DNA of 64,000 bases from JAGWBG01 sp034421095 (GCA_034421095.1 DAOUKR010000004.1:1-64000); one strand, 5' to 3'; positions 8,491 through 17,503 are shown, numbered from the stretch's first letter. Numbers and translations are program-made. Notes: generated by a model from the sequence alone, not told the origin.

Positions 8491-8924
8491 GTGGCTGCTA
8501 GGGGTCGATACAACTCTAGGTGGGCCGCCCCTACAGCCGAACCTCCCATCGAAAAGTACGCAAATCGGTACGCCTTGGCCCACCTGACTCCCATTTCGCC
8601 AGGAAATGAATGCTTGCCGCGCAGTTTCCTGGAGCCTGCGACTGGCGGGATGTTCTGAGATTCCCTGCGGCCCGGCAAGGCTGGGGCGTAGGCCTTGGTG
8701 CTGCTGTCAAGTTGCCAGCGCCACTCCGGAAGCCCGTAGGGCGAGTTAATAATTGGCTCGCTGACCGGGTCGTTGGGTTGGGGCAGCTTCAGACGCGTCT
8801 GGGTTGTCACGTTGGTCGGCTCCTCATACAAGATTCCACAGTTGCGGGGCGACCTCCATATTGGCCTGTGAGTGCTCGTCTCACTAGCTGTCTGTAGTAG
8901 GCGATCATAAGGGTGCAGGTAGGG
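8491..8924 (+). other. Intergenic stretch with one dispersed repeat
   Basis: No gene recognised. It holds one copy of the ~54-bp dispersed repeat (8531-8584) and otherwise GC-rich sequence without a convincing reading frame. It separates the plus-strand defence run from the minus-strand toxin-antitoxin pair, so convergent transcription ends here. Confidence 0.6.
8531..8584 (+). repeat. Dispersed ~54-bp repeat, copy A
   Basis: Begins CTACAGCCGAACCTCCCATC and ends GGTACGCCTTGGCCCACC. The same order of blocks (CTACAGCCG, ACCTCCCA, CGAAAAGT, CGCAA, TACGCCTTGG, CCACC) recurs at 9717/10896, 16651, 25508/27168 and 28755, always in the same orientation and always between genes. Confidence 0.75.
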
Positions 8925-9278
8925 CTACGATGCCGATTCCTCCTGGAGGACTCCGGAACCGGTTGGTTGCGCACCCGATGAAGGCTCCTCCACGGGCTCA
9001 AGACGCAGCCTCAACCCCAAGGCGTTGGTGACTTTCAGAAGTGTCGCCAAGGTGGGGTTACCGTCTTCTGACAGCGCCTCGTAGATGTTGCCACGGTTAA
9101 GCCCTGTGTCGCGGGCGAGAGCGCTTATGTTCTGCGTCCGCACGACATGCTTGAGGGCGGCGCGGATCACGGCCCCATCCCCAAGGTCCTCATCCGTAGC
9201 CGCTCTGAGAAGCCCTCGGGCATCTTCCTCAGTCTTTATGTAGTCCGCCGCATCGAACTCTCGGTATTCCTCAGACAT
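8925..9278 (-). CDS. HigA-like helix-turn-helix antitoxin
   Basis: 117 residues starting MSEEYREFDAADYIKTEEDA. This start is chosen because its ATG overlaps the toxin stop (TAATG) and GGAGGAG lies just upstream. Residues ~45-85 form an XRE-type helix-turn-helix (NISALARDTGLNRGNIYEALSEDGNPTLATLLKV). The composition matches the 'addiction module antidote' family paired with RelE-like killer proteins. It lies downstream of its toxin, the inverted order typical of this class. It probably binds the palindrome at 9579-9604 to repress the operon. The C-terminal ~20 residues are low-complexity. Confidence 0.85.
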   Translation of the reverse strand: MSEEYREFDAADYIKTEEDARGLLRAATDEDLGDGAVIRAALKHVVRTQNISALARDTGLNRGNIYEALSEDGNPTLATLLKVTNALGLRLRLEPVEEPSSGAQPTGSGVLQEESAS

Positions 9279-9580
9279 TAGCTCCTCCATTCTGTCGCCA
9301 TTCTCTTGGCACGCTCGATGTCTCGCCGTTGGCTGTCCTTGTCGCCACCACATAGCAGGACGATCATCTCAGCGCCTTGAGTGATGAAGTAGACTCGGTA
9401 TCCCGGCCCATACTGAATTCTCATCTCCGACACGCCGCCGCCAACTGACCTCACGTCTCCCAGATGCCCGTCCTCGGCTGCCAGCAACCTCGCGACGATA
9501 CGGTCTACCGCGTGCCGGTCCCGCAGCCTGTTCAGCCACCGGTCGAACGTCGCGCTTCGTAGGATCGTATACATGGACAT
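9278..9580 (-). CDS. RelE/ParE-superfamily toxin
   Basis: 100 residues from the ATG at 9580 (MSMYTILRSATFDRWLNRL); an alternative ATG lies two codons later. The fold signature is LRDRHAVDRIVARLLAAEDGHLGDVRSVGGGVSEMRIQYGPGYRVYFITQGAEMIVLLCGGDKDSQRRDIERA, shown here only to mark the 'RI.YGPGYRVYF' strand and 'LLCGGDK..Q..DI..A' C-terminus. These are those of the addiction-module killer family related to RelE mRNA interferases. It is followed by its antitoxin with a stop-start overlap. The start codon sits inside the operator palindrome, so the leader is very short. Confidence 0.85.
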   Translation of the reverse strand: MSMYTILRSATFDRWLNRLRDRHAVDRIVARLLAAEDGHLGDVRSVGGGVSEMRIQYGPGYRVYFITQGAEMIVLLCGGDKDSQRRDIERAKRMATEWRS

Positions 9581-9604
9581 ATTGTACGATAAATCGTACA
9601 ATAT
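9579..9604 (-). promoter_or_regulatory. Perfect 12-bp inverted repeat, putative toxin-antitoxin operator
   Basis: Two perfect 12-bp arms (ATATTGTACGAT and its complement) separated by AA. One arm reaches the first base of the toxin ATG at 9580. Such palindromes at the head of a toxin-antitoxin operon are the usual autoregulatory site of the helix-turn-helix antitoxin. Confidence 0.75.
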
Positions 9605-9716
9605 GGGAAGAGGATTTGAGGCATCCCGTTCAAACTAAGGGCAGTGTGGGGATGGGAGACACTTGCCGCCACCTATGCTGTCCTGCCATACGTCTTGGGG
9701 GTGCTAACCGGTGAGC

Positions 9717-9741
9717 CTACAGCGGACCTCCCAGCGAAAAG
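9717..9741 (+). repeat. Dispersed repeat copy B, left half (split by IS110)
   Basis: CCTACAGCGGACCTCCCAGC followed by GAAAAG. The sequence then switches to IS110 DNA, and the rest of the repeat resumes at 10896. Confidence 0.75.
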
Positions 9742-9756
9742 CAATCGTCTAAAAAG

Positions 9757-10703
9757 TCAAGACGCAGACGTGAGGGGATCCCAACGTTTTCCTGTCTTCG
9801 CCATGCTGTTGAGCATGGTCAGCAGCTTCGGCATACAGGCGGTGAGAGCCAGTTTTTGGGCTTCCCGGCCTCCAGAAGTCGCTGGTAGAACTGTCTAATG
9901 ACCGGGTTTCGGCGTCCCGCCACCAAGGCTCCCATGTACAGTACGGCACGCACGCGGGCCCGTCCGCCCCAGGTAGTGCGCCTCCCTCTGTGAAGTCCGC
10001 TATCTCGACTGAATGGGGCCACACCCACGGGAGCTGCAATTTGCTTCCGGCCCAGGGAACCCTGCTCAGGTAGGTCGGCCAACAATGTCATGGACACCTG
10101 GTTTCCCACACCGGGAACTCTGCGCAGGAGTTCATCTTTTTCGCACCACACAGGGCTGCTGAGTATCGTTTGTCCAAGTTCGCCGTCCAGTTCGCTCAAC
10201 TCCTGCTCCAGCCAAGCAATGTGTGCCTCAATACGAGGACGTACATCTCGCAATGCCCGACCCAGATAATTGTCCTCTGCCACCAAGACAGCGAGTACCT
10301 GGCGCCGACGTGCCAGCATCGCCCTCATGACCTGAGTGTCGGCATCACGTAACGGGCGCATGGGCGGATGGACCGCCTCTCCAAAGTGGACCAGGACCTG
10401 GGAATCGAGCCTGTCGTTCTTGGCCAGTTGGCCAGTGGACTCGGCGAAGTCACGCACCTGGTGGGGATTGACCACTGCCACTGTTGGGGATGCCCCAGCC
10501 AAGGCCGCCACTAATGCAGGCTCCAGGCCACCGGTGGCCTCCACTATCACTGCGACCGGCTCCAATCACTGCAAACTGGCAACCAGTTTCTCTACCTCCC
10601 TATCCTCGTAGGACACCCTCCACCCCTTACCCTTTGGACGCACGGCGACATCCAGACGGTCCTAAGCGACGTCGATACCGATGTAAATGGCTTCTCCTTT
10701 CAT
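9757..10703 (-). pseudogene. IS110-family transposase (DEDD recombinase), inactivated
   Basis: Reading from ATG at 10703 gives MKGEAIYIGIDVA, then TAG, then DRLDVAVRPKGKGWRVSYED...KLVASLQ, then TGA, then an open frame of ~245 residues. It includes IVEATGG, the KNDRLDSQVLVHFGEA segment, and the C-terminal Tnp_20 domain with VPGVGNQVSMTLLADLPE, APVGVAPFSRDSG and RRTTWGGRARVRAVLYM. Near the 3' end a +1/-1 slip in 'CCCAAAAAC' breaks the frame; correcting it gives LALTACMPKLLTMLNSM...TSAS and a stop at 9757. Two nonsense codons plus one frameshift mark a dead recombinase. The catalytic Ser region (PFSRDSG) is still readable. Confidence 0.88.
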
Positions 10704-10895
10704 GTTTACCTCTCCCGCTGTGCTGGCTCAGCCTTGCAAGATGCGGGCTTCATTGGCCCGGGCAACCGTTCGAGCTCTTTCTGGGGTGAGTGCAGCGACC
10801 CTGGCTTTTCGGCGGCCTGATATGAGCAAAGTTCGGTCGGTCTGCCCCACTCGGAACAGCCCTGTTCAGGTATTCTCCCATATAACCAAAGATAC
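10704..10895 (-). ncRNA. Predicted IS110 bridge RNA region
   Basis: IS110 elements encode a bridge RNA in the non-coding end next to the recombinase. Here, in transposase orientation, CGAACTTT (10835-10828) equals the left target flank including the core. CGAAAAG (10811-10805) equals the reverse complement of the right target flank. ACGGTTGC (10769-10762) matches the element's right-end ACGATTG plus the core's first C, with one G-T wobble. TGCAAG (10738-10733) pairs with the left-end CTTGTA, with one wobble. The order (target-left, target-right, donor-left, donor-right) is that of known bridge RNAs. Transcript ends are not determined. Confidence 0.6.
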
Positions 10896-10926
10896 AAGTT
10901 CGCAATTCGGTACGCCTTGGTCCATT
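10896..10926 (+). repeat. Dispersed repeat copy B, right half
   Basis: AAGTTCGCAATTCGGTACGC then CTTGGTCCA, completing the repeat begun at 9717 on the other side of the IS110 element. Confidence 0.75.
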
Positions 10927-11034
10927 TAGCCGCCACGTTGTTGAAGTTGCGGAGCAGGAATCGCCGTGCGTCCTGTTGCTCCTTGATGATTCCGAAGACC
11001 GGCTTGACCAGCCGCTTTCTCAGCCTGTCAGCTT

Positions 11035-11166
11035 CTTTGGCTACCGGGGTAGACGTCCATGCGCAGCATCGTCAGCAGGCTCCGCCGCAAGCTGGGTGAC
11101 GACGCCAATGACCCCACCTACATCTTCACCGAGCCTCGCGTCGGCTACTGGATGCCCCAGGGGGCG
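11035..11166 (+). pseudogene. 3' fragment of an OmpR-type response regulator
   Basis: From 11059 the frame reads MRSIVSRLRRKLGDDANDPT then YIFTEPRVGYWMPQG. This is the recognition helix and C-terminal hairpin of a KdpE/OmpR-like winged-helix DNA-binding domain. A TAG lies immediately upstream in this frame, and the neighbouring frame carries a degraded continuation. No receiver domain is present. After 11166 the frame runs on into unrelated sequence up to 11433. This is an isolated gene scrap. Confidence 0.55.
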
Positions 11167-11426
11167 ACTGCGAGCGGGACCGTCTTCCACTTCCTGAAGG
11201 CCGGTGGACAGGAACATAGGACGACCAATCTGTTGAGACCGAACTCCACAGGATGTTGGGCAACGATGAAGGCCGCATATATGAACGAGTACATCAGGGA
11301 ATACCTTGCACCTCCTGATCGGCCAGGTCAGACGGTGACACAAGAGGTACCCCGTGATACCATTGACGGCAATTATCCTCATTCCACCGGCGAGAGGTCG
11401 CCCAGCCAGGATGGGTTGGTGTTCAC

Positions 11427-13817
11427 ATGTTGAAGCTGCTGCCCTGGGTAGCCGCGTTCCTGCTAGTCGCATCGCTGGCGTGTTCCGGCCCAACGCCGAC
11501 GCAGGTCTCCGCACCCACGGCTATCCCAACTACCACACCGGAGCCCACCTCCACTTTGGCACCTACGCCGGCGCTGGAGCCTACGCCCACACCTCCCTCC
11601 ACACCCCAGGTGGACGAGGGTGGCGACAGGGCAGCGCCAAGGCCCAAAGCGCTCTCCCCCCTCGACGCTACGGGCCTCCAGGCATTCATATCTGAAGTGT
11701 CCGACGCCGAGCGGATATGTCTCCTGGACAATATCGATCCGAACGTCATCATCATGCTGGTGCAGGCCCCCGACTTGGCCACTGAGAGCGAGAGAGTGGC
11801 CCTGATAGGATGCCTTGACCACGAGACGCTGCTCAGGTTGTTCCTGACGCCGGTGCTGTATCAGACCGGGCCACTGAGCCCCGAGTCCTCCGCCTGTATT
11901 CGGGACAGCTTTGCGGACGCGGACCTGGCCGCACGGATGATGGCGGCCCAGTCTGGTTCCAGTGAAAACGCCCAGGCCGCGATGGTTGCCTTCTTCGCCA
12001 CCCTCTCGTGCCTGGATGAGGAGGAGTTCCAGGCCGCCGGCCCCGCCCTTGGGATGAGCCCGGAAGACCGGGAGAGCCTGCAGTGCGTGCTCGAAGCGTT
12101 GGGTGGCAGCGAGGAGTTGGCAACGCTCATGGAACCCGGCGCGGGGGGCCCTGTAGAGCTTTTCAGAGCGGCAATCGGATGCGACCTGCCGTTATATGAA
12201 GAACCTGCCGGGGAACTGATGGCGACGCCTGCACCCACACCCCCCGCACCGCCTGGACACACGCCGGTTCCTGCGCCCACGCCGGGGCGTACACCTGCGT
12301 CCACGCCAGTCCCAACAACCTCCGGCTTCCCCTGGGAGAGGGACGGCCTCACTCAAGAAGAGGGGTATGCCCTGGAGGCGCTTCAAGGCATCGAAAGCGA
12401 ACACCCCGCCGTATCCCGGGTCGTCCTGGGCCTTCCGTGGCTCACCGACAGCATTACCAGGACCGAGAGGGAGGTACTTGCATCCATTTGGGGCATGGCT
12501 ATCAACGACGCCTCCGTTGCCGAGCGAGTGGCGGGACTGTCCTGGCTCGCCGACAGTATCACAAAGGAGGAGGAGTGGGCGCTCCGTGAAGTCGGGGCGA
12601 CCACCTACTACGACGTCCCTTTGGCCCATGCCGTGATGGACTTTCCCTGGTGGTCTGACGGCATCTCAGACGGCGAATCCGAGGTCGTGGCCCAGTTTGC
12701 GAATATAAGCCAGCAGGAGGCATTTGACCCTGCGCTGGTTGAGCGTGTATTGGGTTTCCCATGGCTTGCCGACCGCGTCGACTGGCGCCATGCTGCCGTG
12801 CTGGGGGCTGTCGGATTTATGGTCACCCATGACAAGGACCTGGCGCACTCAATCCTGGACACCCAGATCTTTGACAATCCGATTGATCTCTTCTCTTTTG
12901 GTGTCATTGTCAGGTTGCAACGAATCATCAGTAACGGCGTATGGGAGCATGTCCCGGTGCAGCCGTGGTTCCAGGACGGGCTGTCAGAGGAAGACTACGT
13001 ACGGATCACCGCGGCCTATTCACTCAGCGGCGACGAGGACCTCTTCCTGGAGCTCATCGAAGGGGCCCACATCAGGTCTGAGAACGACATCTTGCCCTCG
13101 GGACGAGAGGTCAAGCTGGTCGCCATCAGCCGGTCTCCGTTGGGGTTGGATGTGGCGTTGGAACGCGTGCGCACTGCTGTCTTCCAGATAGAGGAGTTCA
13201 TGGGGATGCCATGGCGGGCCGATAGGCAGCGGCCCGAGACCCATGTGGGCGTGGCCTATGCGGGCGTTTTCGTGGAGCCCACATTCAGCGGAGGTAGATA
13301 CAGGCCAATCCCGGGGGCGCTCGTGCCCGTCTGGACTAACCTTATCTACCATGAGATGGCCCATGCCTACTTTAGATCGCTTGACTTCCCGAAATGGGTA
13401 TCCGAGGGGACGGCGGAGTTCTTTCAGGCTTACATAGAGCATGTCAACGAAGGCGCGAGTCTCCATTCCCGATACGAGCGTGTGGTTAAGGGGTGTCCCC
13501 TGGAAGGCATATACACCGTTCAGGAATCCATCGAGTACAGGGCCAGGATTTTTGCAGAGGGGCGAGGGGTGGAGTACCTCGATGAGGATTGCGCATATAC
13601 CATGGGTGAGGCGTTCATGTTGGGGATGTACCTGTCACTGGGGCATGACGTCGCGTTGTCCCATTTGCGGGGATTGTATCGGGCGGGCGTGGCGAGTCCG
13701 GAGCGTTTGACGGAAGCCGAGGTTTATCACGTGCTGCTGTCCAACACCCCGCCGGAGCAGCAGGACCAGTTCCGCGACCTGTACCGCCGCCTCCATGGCG
13801 GGCCGATTCCCCAGTGA
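11427..13817 (+). CDS. Lipoprotein with C-terminal HExxH metallopeptidase domain
   Basis: 796 residues. Signal peptide with lipobox LACS (lipidated Cys19), then a Pro/Thr-rich linker (to ~60). Residues ~75-270 are a Cys-containing helical region. A second Pro/Thr linker spans ~275-300. Four ~40-residue repeats bearing 'PWLxDSIT'-like motifs cover ~300-480. The C-terminal third has H642-E-M-A-H646 followed by W657-V-S-E660-G-T-A-E664, the Zn-binding pattern of the peptidase-MA-like gluzincins. Probably exported, membrane-tethered and facing outwards. The C-terminus (LLSNTPPEQQDQFRDLYRRLHGGP) is nearly the same as in the next gene, so the two are paralogues. Substrate unknown. Confidence 0.75.
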   Translation: MLKLLPWVAAFLLVASLACSGPTPTQVSAPTAIPTTTPEPTSTLAPTPALEPTPTPPSTPQVDEGGDRAAPRPKALSPLDATGLQAFISEVSDAERICLLDNIDPNVIIMLVQAPDLATESERVALIGCLDHETLLRLFLTPVLYQTGPLSPESSACIRDSFADADLAARMMAAQSGSSENAQAAMVAFFATLSCLDEEEFQAAGPALGMSPEDRESLQCVLEALGGSEELATLMEPGAGGPVELFRAAIGCDLPLYEEPAGELMATPAPTPPAPPGHTPVPAPTPGRTPASTPVPTTSGFPWERDGLTQEEGYALEALQGIESEHPAVSRVVLGLPWLTDSITRTEREVLASIWGMAINDASVAERVAGLSWLADSITKEEEWALREVGATTYYDVPLAHAVMDFPWWSDGISDGESEVVAQFANISQQEAFDPALVERVLGFPWLADRVDWRHAAVLGAVGFMVTHDKDLAHSILDTQIFDNPIDLFSFGVIVRLQRIISNGVWEHVPVQPWFQDGLSEEDYVRITAAYSLSGDEDLFLELIEGAHIRSENDILPSGREVKLVAISRSPLGLDVALERVRTAVFQIEEFMGMPWRADRQRPETHVGVAYAGVFVEPTFSGGRYRPIPGALVPVWTNLIYHEMAHAYFRSLDFPKWVSEGTAEFFQAYIEHVNEGASLHSRYERVVKGCPLEGIYTVQESIEYRARIFAEGRGVEYLDEDCAYTMGEAFMLGMYLSLGHDVALSHLRGLYRAGVASPERLTEAEVYHVLLSNTPPEQQDQFRDLYRRLHGGPIPQ

Positions 13818-14010
13818 GTCCGGCAGGAGGCCAGCTTCTGAGTGGTGCGCGGGTCCGGAGACGCAGCCGGACCTGATGTGGCCCTCCATGGGCCACCCTT
13901 CTCCTCTGGGAACTAAGGGCCTCCCCAATCGGGCGAGCAGCGGGATTCTCATGGTGAGGGCGTGTGGAGTGTGGTAAACTCAGTTTGGCACAACCCTGGT
14001 CTGGTGAGAT

Positions 14011-16629
14011 ATGAAGGTTCTCGAAGCGTTGGCGGCAATTGTGTGCATCGGCTTGTTGGCAGCGGTAACTCTTTCCTGCCAAACGGAGACCGGCGCTCCT
14101 GTCGGGACTGAAACTCCAGTAACCCAAGCCCTTACCAACCAGACGGACCCTCCCGACCCTAAGCCAACGACAATCACCCCTCCGACGACCTCGTCAACTG
14201 CTCAGACCTCAACAAGCCAGCCCCCGCTAACTCCTACCCCCGAGGCCACCACGGCGACTATTCCGAAAGGCGACGTCCAAACACCTGCGCCAGGAGCCAT
14301 GTCAATTCCCACGCCGACGATAACCATCCCCGATACTCACCCGCATCTGTTGGAGAGCGAATACAACGCATTGGTGGCGCTCTACATCGCCACTAACGGC
14401 CCCGCTTGGAAGAACAACGAAAACTGGCTGAATAGTCACATAATAATAGGGAAGTGGCATGGAGTTCTCGCCTACCAGGGCAAGGTGATTGAGCTTAAGC
14501 TCCCAAACAACGGGCTGACGGGGGAGCTGCCACCGGAGATGGGGGACTTTTTGGGGCTTAAACGGCTGGACCTGAGCGGAAATGAGTTGACGGGAGAGAT
14601 ACCCCCGGAGCTGGGCAATGTAGCCACTCTGGAAAACCTGGACCTGAGCGGCAACCGGCTGACGGGAGAGATACCCGCAGGACTGGGCAATCTCGCCGCC
14701 CTGCAATCGCTTGATCTGAGCGGAAATGAGTTGACAGGGGAGATACCCGCAGGGCTGGACAAGGCCGCCGCACTGGGACTATTGAACCTGGAAGGGAACG
14801 ATCTGACGGGGAGCATACCCCAGGGGGACATATCAGGGCTGGAACCGCCGCCCCTGTCCGACGAGGCGGAATGGAGGGCGCTGGTCGCGTTCTACCTGGC
14901 CACCGGGGGCCCCAACTGGCGTATAAGTGACAACTGGCTGAGCGATCAACCCATCCGGGAGTGGCTCGGTGTCAATACAAAGGGGTTGAGGGTCACTGGC
15001 CTCAGGCTCCCGAACAACGGGCTGACGGGGGAGCTACCGCCCGAGTTGTCCGGTCTCTCCAACCTGGAGGTCTTGGACCTGAGTCGGAACCAGCTGACCG
15101 GGCAGCTGCCCCCGGAACTGGCCGATCTCAGCAATCTGGCGGTTTTGGACCTGAGCCGGAACCGGCTGACGGGGGAGTTGCCGCCAGAAGTCGCAGATCT
15201 CATAAACCTGGTGGATTTGGACCTGAGAGAGAATCAGCTGACGGGGGAACTGCCGCCGGAAGTGGCAGAACTGTTCCTGCTGGATCACCTGTACCTTGGC
15301 GGGACGAACCGGTTCAGCGGATGCGTACCGGCCGTCGTTCGGTATTACCGGCTTGAAGGCCGGAGCGACTTTGCAGGGCTGAAATACTGCTCCCACGAGC
15401 TGACGGGAACGGAACAGTTCCATGCGGAACGCCTGCGATTCCTGCGCGATATAGGCAGACAGTACTTTCCGTATAGGGCAACGGCATTGGCAGGCCTCCC
15501 CCTGATCTCCGACGGCATAACAGAAGACGAACGGTCGTCCCTGGGATACCTTGCTGGAATCGAGAGCAGGGAAGAGTTTGACACGAAGTTGCAGATCATT
15601 CGGAGCTATGCCGACACCCTGTTATTTGACTTTGGGTTGGACTTCATCAGGCTCCCCATTGACCAGATGGAGCTGCTCGTTGGCCAGGGGTGGTTTCAGG
15701 ACGGCATCGACGACCTAGACCTGTTCCGTATAGAGGTTATACGCACTCTTGCTTTAGGTTCTCCCCTGAAACGAGCGGTCGAGTCTCGCGGCGAAATTGA
15801 CCCCGAATACTTGGCCAGGGAGCTGATAAGGGCGGACGCCCCGGTCAGTTCCAAGTCTTTCACTTCACCGCTGGGTAAGGAGATGGAGCTGTTGGTGATC
15901 AGCCGACCTTCCGTTGGGCCGATGGACGACGCCTTCGAAGGGATACGCACCGCAATCGAAGCGACGGAGGACTTTCTCGGAATACCTTGGAAAACGTCCT
16001 CAGTCAAGGTGATCATTGAGCCTGAATTTGGTTCTCGGGGATTTTTTAATGCGAATTCTATAGCCATAATGGGTGGGGAGATTGGAAGTTCAGATTTCAG
16101 GACGATCGTACTCCACGAGATGGGTCACCACTATTCCTTGAACCTGCCCGAATGGATGGATGAAGGAGGGGCAGAGTTTCTCAGGTATTACGCGGTCCAT
16201 TTCAGAGAAGGTTCAACAGATTCAAGGATTTCAAGCTTTCAGCGCATATTTGATGATCTACAAGTGGATATACATAGGACCTACGGTGTGTGCCAGGGTG
16301 GCGAAACACCAGAGATAAACAGGACGAGGGTCCAGGACTGGCTCGACGACCCAACTCCAGTATTTCTAGTTGGCGATAAATGCATGTATGAACTTGGGGC
16401 GTCTTTCCTGCTTGGGATGTACCTTGGACTGGGGCAGGAAGTGGTCCGGTCCGCCCTGCTGGGGCTGTGGGTCAAGAACAGAATCGAAGGGTCAATAGTG
16501 CCAATAGAACGTGTGACGGAGGAGGACATCTACCAAGCCTTCCTGTCCAACACGCCGCCAGATAAGCGGGAGGAGTTCCGTGACCTTTACGGAAGGCTCC
16601 ACGGAGGACCAACCTCTGGCAGCCAGTGA
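14011..16629 (+). CDS. Lipoprotein with leucine-rich repeats and HExxH metallopeptidase domain
   Basis: 872 residues. Lipobox LSCQ (Cys23) and a Thr/Pro linker to ~115. Two LRR blocks follow (~120-275 and ~285-450), each opened by an 'L..lY.atnGp.W..n.nWL' cap and containing plant-like repeats LTGEIPPELGNLxxLxxLDLSGN. The second half (~470-872) parallels the upstream lipoprotein, with 'LPLISDGITEDE' and 'GWFQDGIDDLD' repeats. Catalytic motif H702-E-M-G-H706-H is followed by WMDEGGAEF, and the C-terminus is LLSNTPPDKREEFRDLYGRLHGGP. The LRR region probably recruits a protein or polysaccharide. 193 bp separate it from its paralogue. The architecture is unusual. Confidence 0.75.
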   Translation: MKVLEALAAIVCIGLLAAVTLSCQTETGAPVGTETPVTQALTNQTDPPDPKPTTITPPTTSSTAQTSTSQPPLTPTPEATTATIPKGDVQTPAPGAMSIPTPTITIPDTHPHLLESEYNALVALYIATNGPAWKNNENWLNSHIIIGKWHGVLAYQGKVIELKLPNNGLTGELPPEMGDFLGLKRLDLSGNELTGEIPPELGNVATLENLDLSGNRLTGEIPAGLGNLAALQSLDLSGNELTGEIPAGLDKAAALGLLNLEGNDLTGSIPQGDISGLEPPPLSDEAEWRALVAFYLATGGPNWRISDNWLSDQPIREWLGVNTKGLRVTGLRLPNNGLTGELPPELSGLSNLEVLDLSRNQLTGQLPPELADLSNLAVLDLSRNRLTGELPPEVADLINLVDLDLRENQLTGELPPEVAELFLLDHLYLGGTNRFSGCVPAVVRYYRLEGRSDFAGLKYCSHELTGTEQFHAERLRFLRDIGRQYFPYRATALAGLPLISDGITEDERSSLGYLAGIESREEFDTKLQIIRSYADTLLFDFGLDFIRLPIDQMELLVGQGWFQDGIDDLDLFRIEVIRTLALGSPLKRAVESRGEIDPEYLARELIRADAPVSSKSFTSPLGKEMELLVISRPSVGPMDDAFEGIRTAIEATEDFLGIPWKTSSVKVIIEPEFGSRGFFNANSIAIMGGEIGSSDFRTIVLHEMGHHYSLNLPEWMDEGGAEFLRYYAVHFREGSTDSRISSFQRIFDDLQVDIHRTYGVCQGGETPEINRTRVQDWLDDPTPVFLVGDKCMYELGASFLLGMYLGLGQEVVRSALLGLWVKNRIEGSIVPIERVTEEDIYQAFLSNTPPDKREEFRDLYGRLHGGPTSGSQ

Positions 16630-16650
16630 GGGGTTACAGGCCCTCCTGTC

Positions 16651-16704
16651 TAAATTCGAACCTCCCAGCGGAAAGTTCGCAGTACAGTACGCCTTGGTCC
16701 ACCA
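16651..16704 (+). repeat. Dispersed ~54-bp repeat, copy C
   Basis: TAAATTCGAACCTCCCAGCG, then GAAAGTTCGCAGTACAGTAC, then GCCTTGGTCCACC. Same block order and orientation as the other copies; lies just after the LRR lipoprotein gene. Confidence 0.75.
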
Positions 16705-16767
16705 GTTTGTAGCCAAGGCCTGAGGGGACTCGAACTCTTTTGCCCTGTTAATTGACTGAGTCCCGCC

Positions 16768-17155
16768 TAAGGAATAGGCCCCCTTTAGTCTGGGTCATGG
16801 CTTTGTTGCCCCCACGCCTCCCAGTCCTGTGGGGATGCACCTTGATGTAGCTGACGCTATCATTAACTACTCAAAGTCCCGGTCATCGATGACGTTGCCC
16901 AAGAGGCGGGCCCAGACATCCCGGTCCCGCCGGTGGAAAAATCGGCGACAGGCGTTCTTCCAATCCCCGTAATCAAGGGGCAGGTCTCGCCAAGGCGCAC
17001 CAGTGTGCAATATCGAAGACACCGCGTTCAAAACCGGCGGTTGTCTTGACCCGGTCGCGCCCCCTTGCCCCATTCCCCAAGCGGGTGGGGTGCAAGCCTT
17101 CCCAAAGCTGCTCGGAAAGATCCTGACGACAGTGTGTTGCTGTCATATACCCCAC
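16768..17155 (-). pseudogene. IS5-family transposase remnant
   Basis: Minus-strand pieces in three frames reconstruct an IS5/IS427-type transposase N-terminal domain. They read DLSEQLWEGLHPTRLGNGARGRDRVKTT, then LNAVSSILHTGAPWRDLPLDYGDWKNACRRFF, then a stop after DDRDFE, then DSVSYIKVHPHRTGRRGGNKAMTQTKGGL. The last piece carries the Asp of 'IDSS.vkvH'. At least two frameshifts and one nonsense codon, with the C-terminal half absent. A dead fragment. Confidence 0.8.
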
Positions 17156-17503
17156 TCCTCGCGCTCTGACTCACCAAGGCAGTGTGCCATTAGCGACTCA
17201 ATATGACGACACACTCTAGTCGGCAATCCAATGAGTATTATAGTAATATAGTAGACGTATTAGCACTATGTATGTATTTATTGTTCCCGTTATCGTTGCG
17301 CATAAGGTTTTATTTCAGCCAAAAGAGTTTACTATGCGAAATACCCATTGAATCCAGGTTTCTTGCGTGGTAGACTGATAGACACCCCACAAGGCTGCGG
17401 GTCTGTTCGTTCTTCAATTGAGAAAGGGTTTCTGAGTCATCAGCTAACAACTCGGCGGATGAACGAAAGCACCCACAGGCCCGTGTCTTAAGGAAGGAGG
17501 ACC
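17156..17503 (+). other. Gene-free leader, partly AT-rich
   Basis: No gene recognised. 17215-17340 is markedly AT-rich for this window and probably holds the promoter of the DUF1800 gene, but no clear -35/-10 pair stands out. The last bases carry a strong Shine-Dalgarno (AAGGAAGGAGG) for the ATG at 17504. Confidence 0.5.

Larger units (their letters stand above)
9742..10898 (-). mobile_element. Decayed IS110-family element inserted in a dispersed repeat
   Basis: About 1157 bp. AAG occurs at both junctions (9739-9741 and 10896-10898), so the edge is ambiguous by 3 bp. Removing the element restores the repeat core GCGAAAAG/TTCGCAATTCGG seen elsewhere in the window. In the transposase direction the shared trinucleotide is CTT, which includes the CT core used by the related IS621. 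There are no terminal inverted repeats, as expected for IS110. A 192-bp non-coding segment lies before the transposase start. The transposase is dead (see its entry). Confidence 0.75.
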
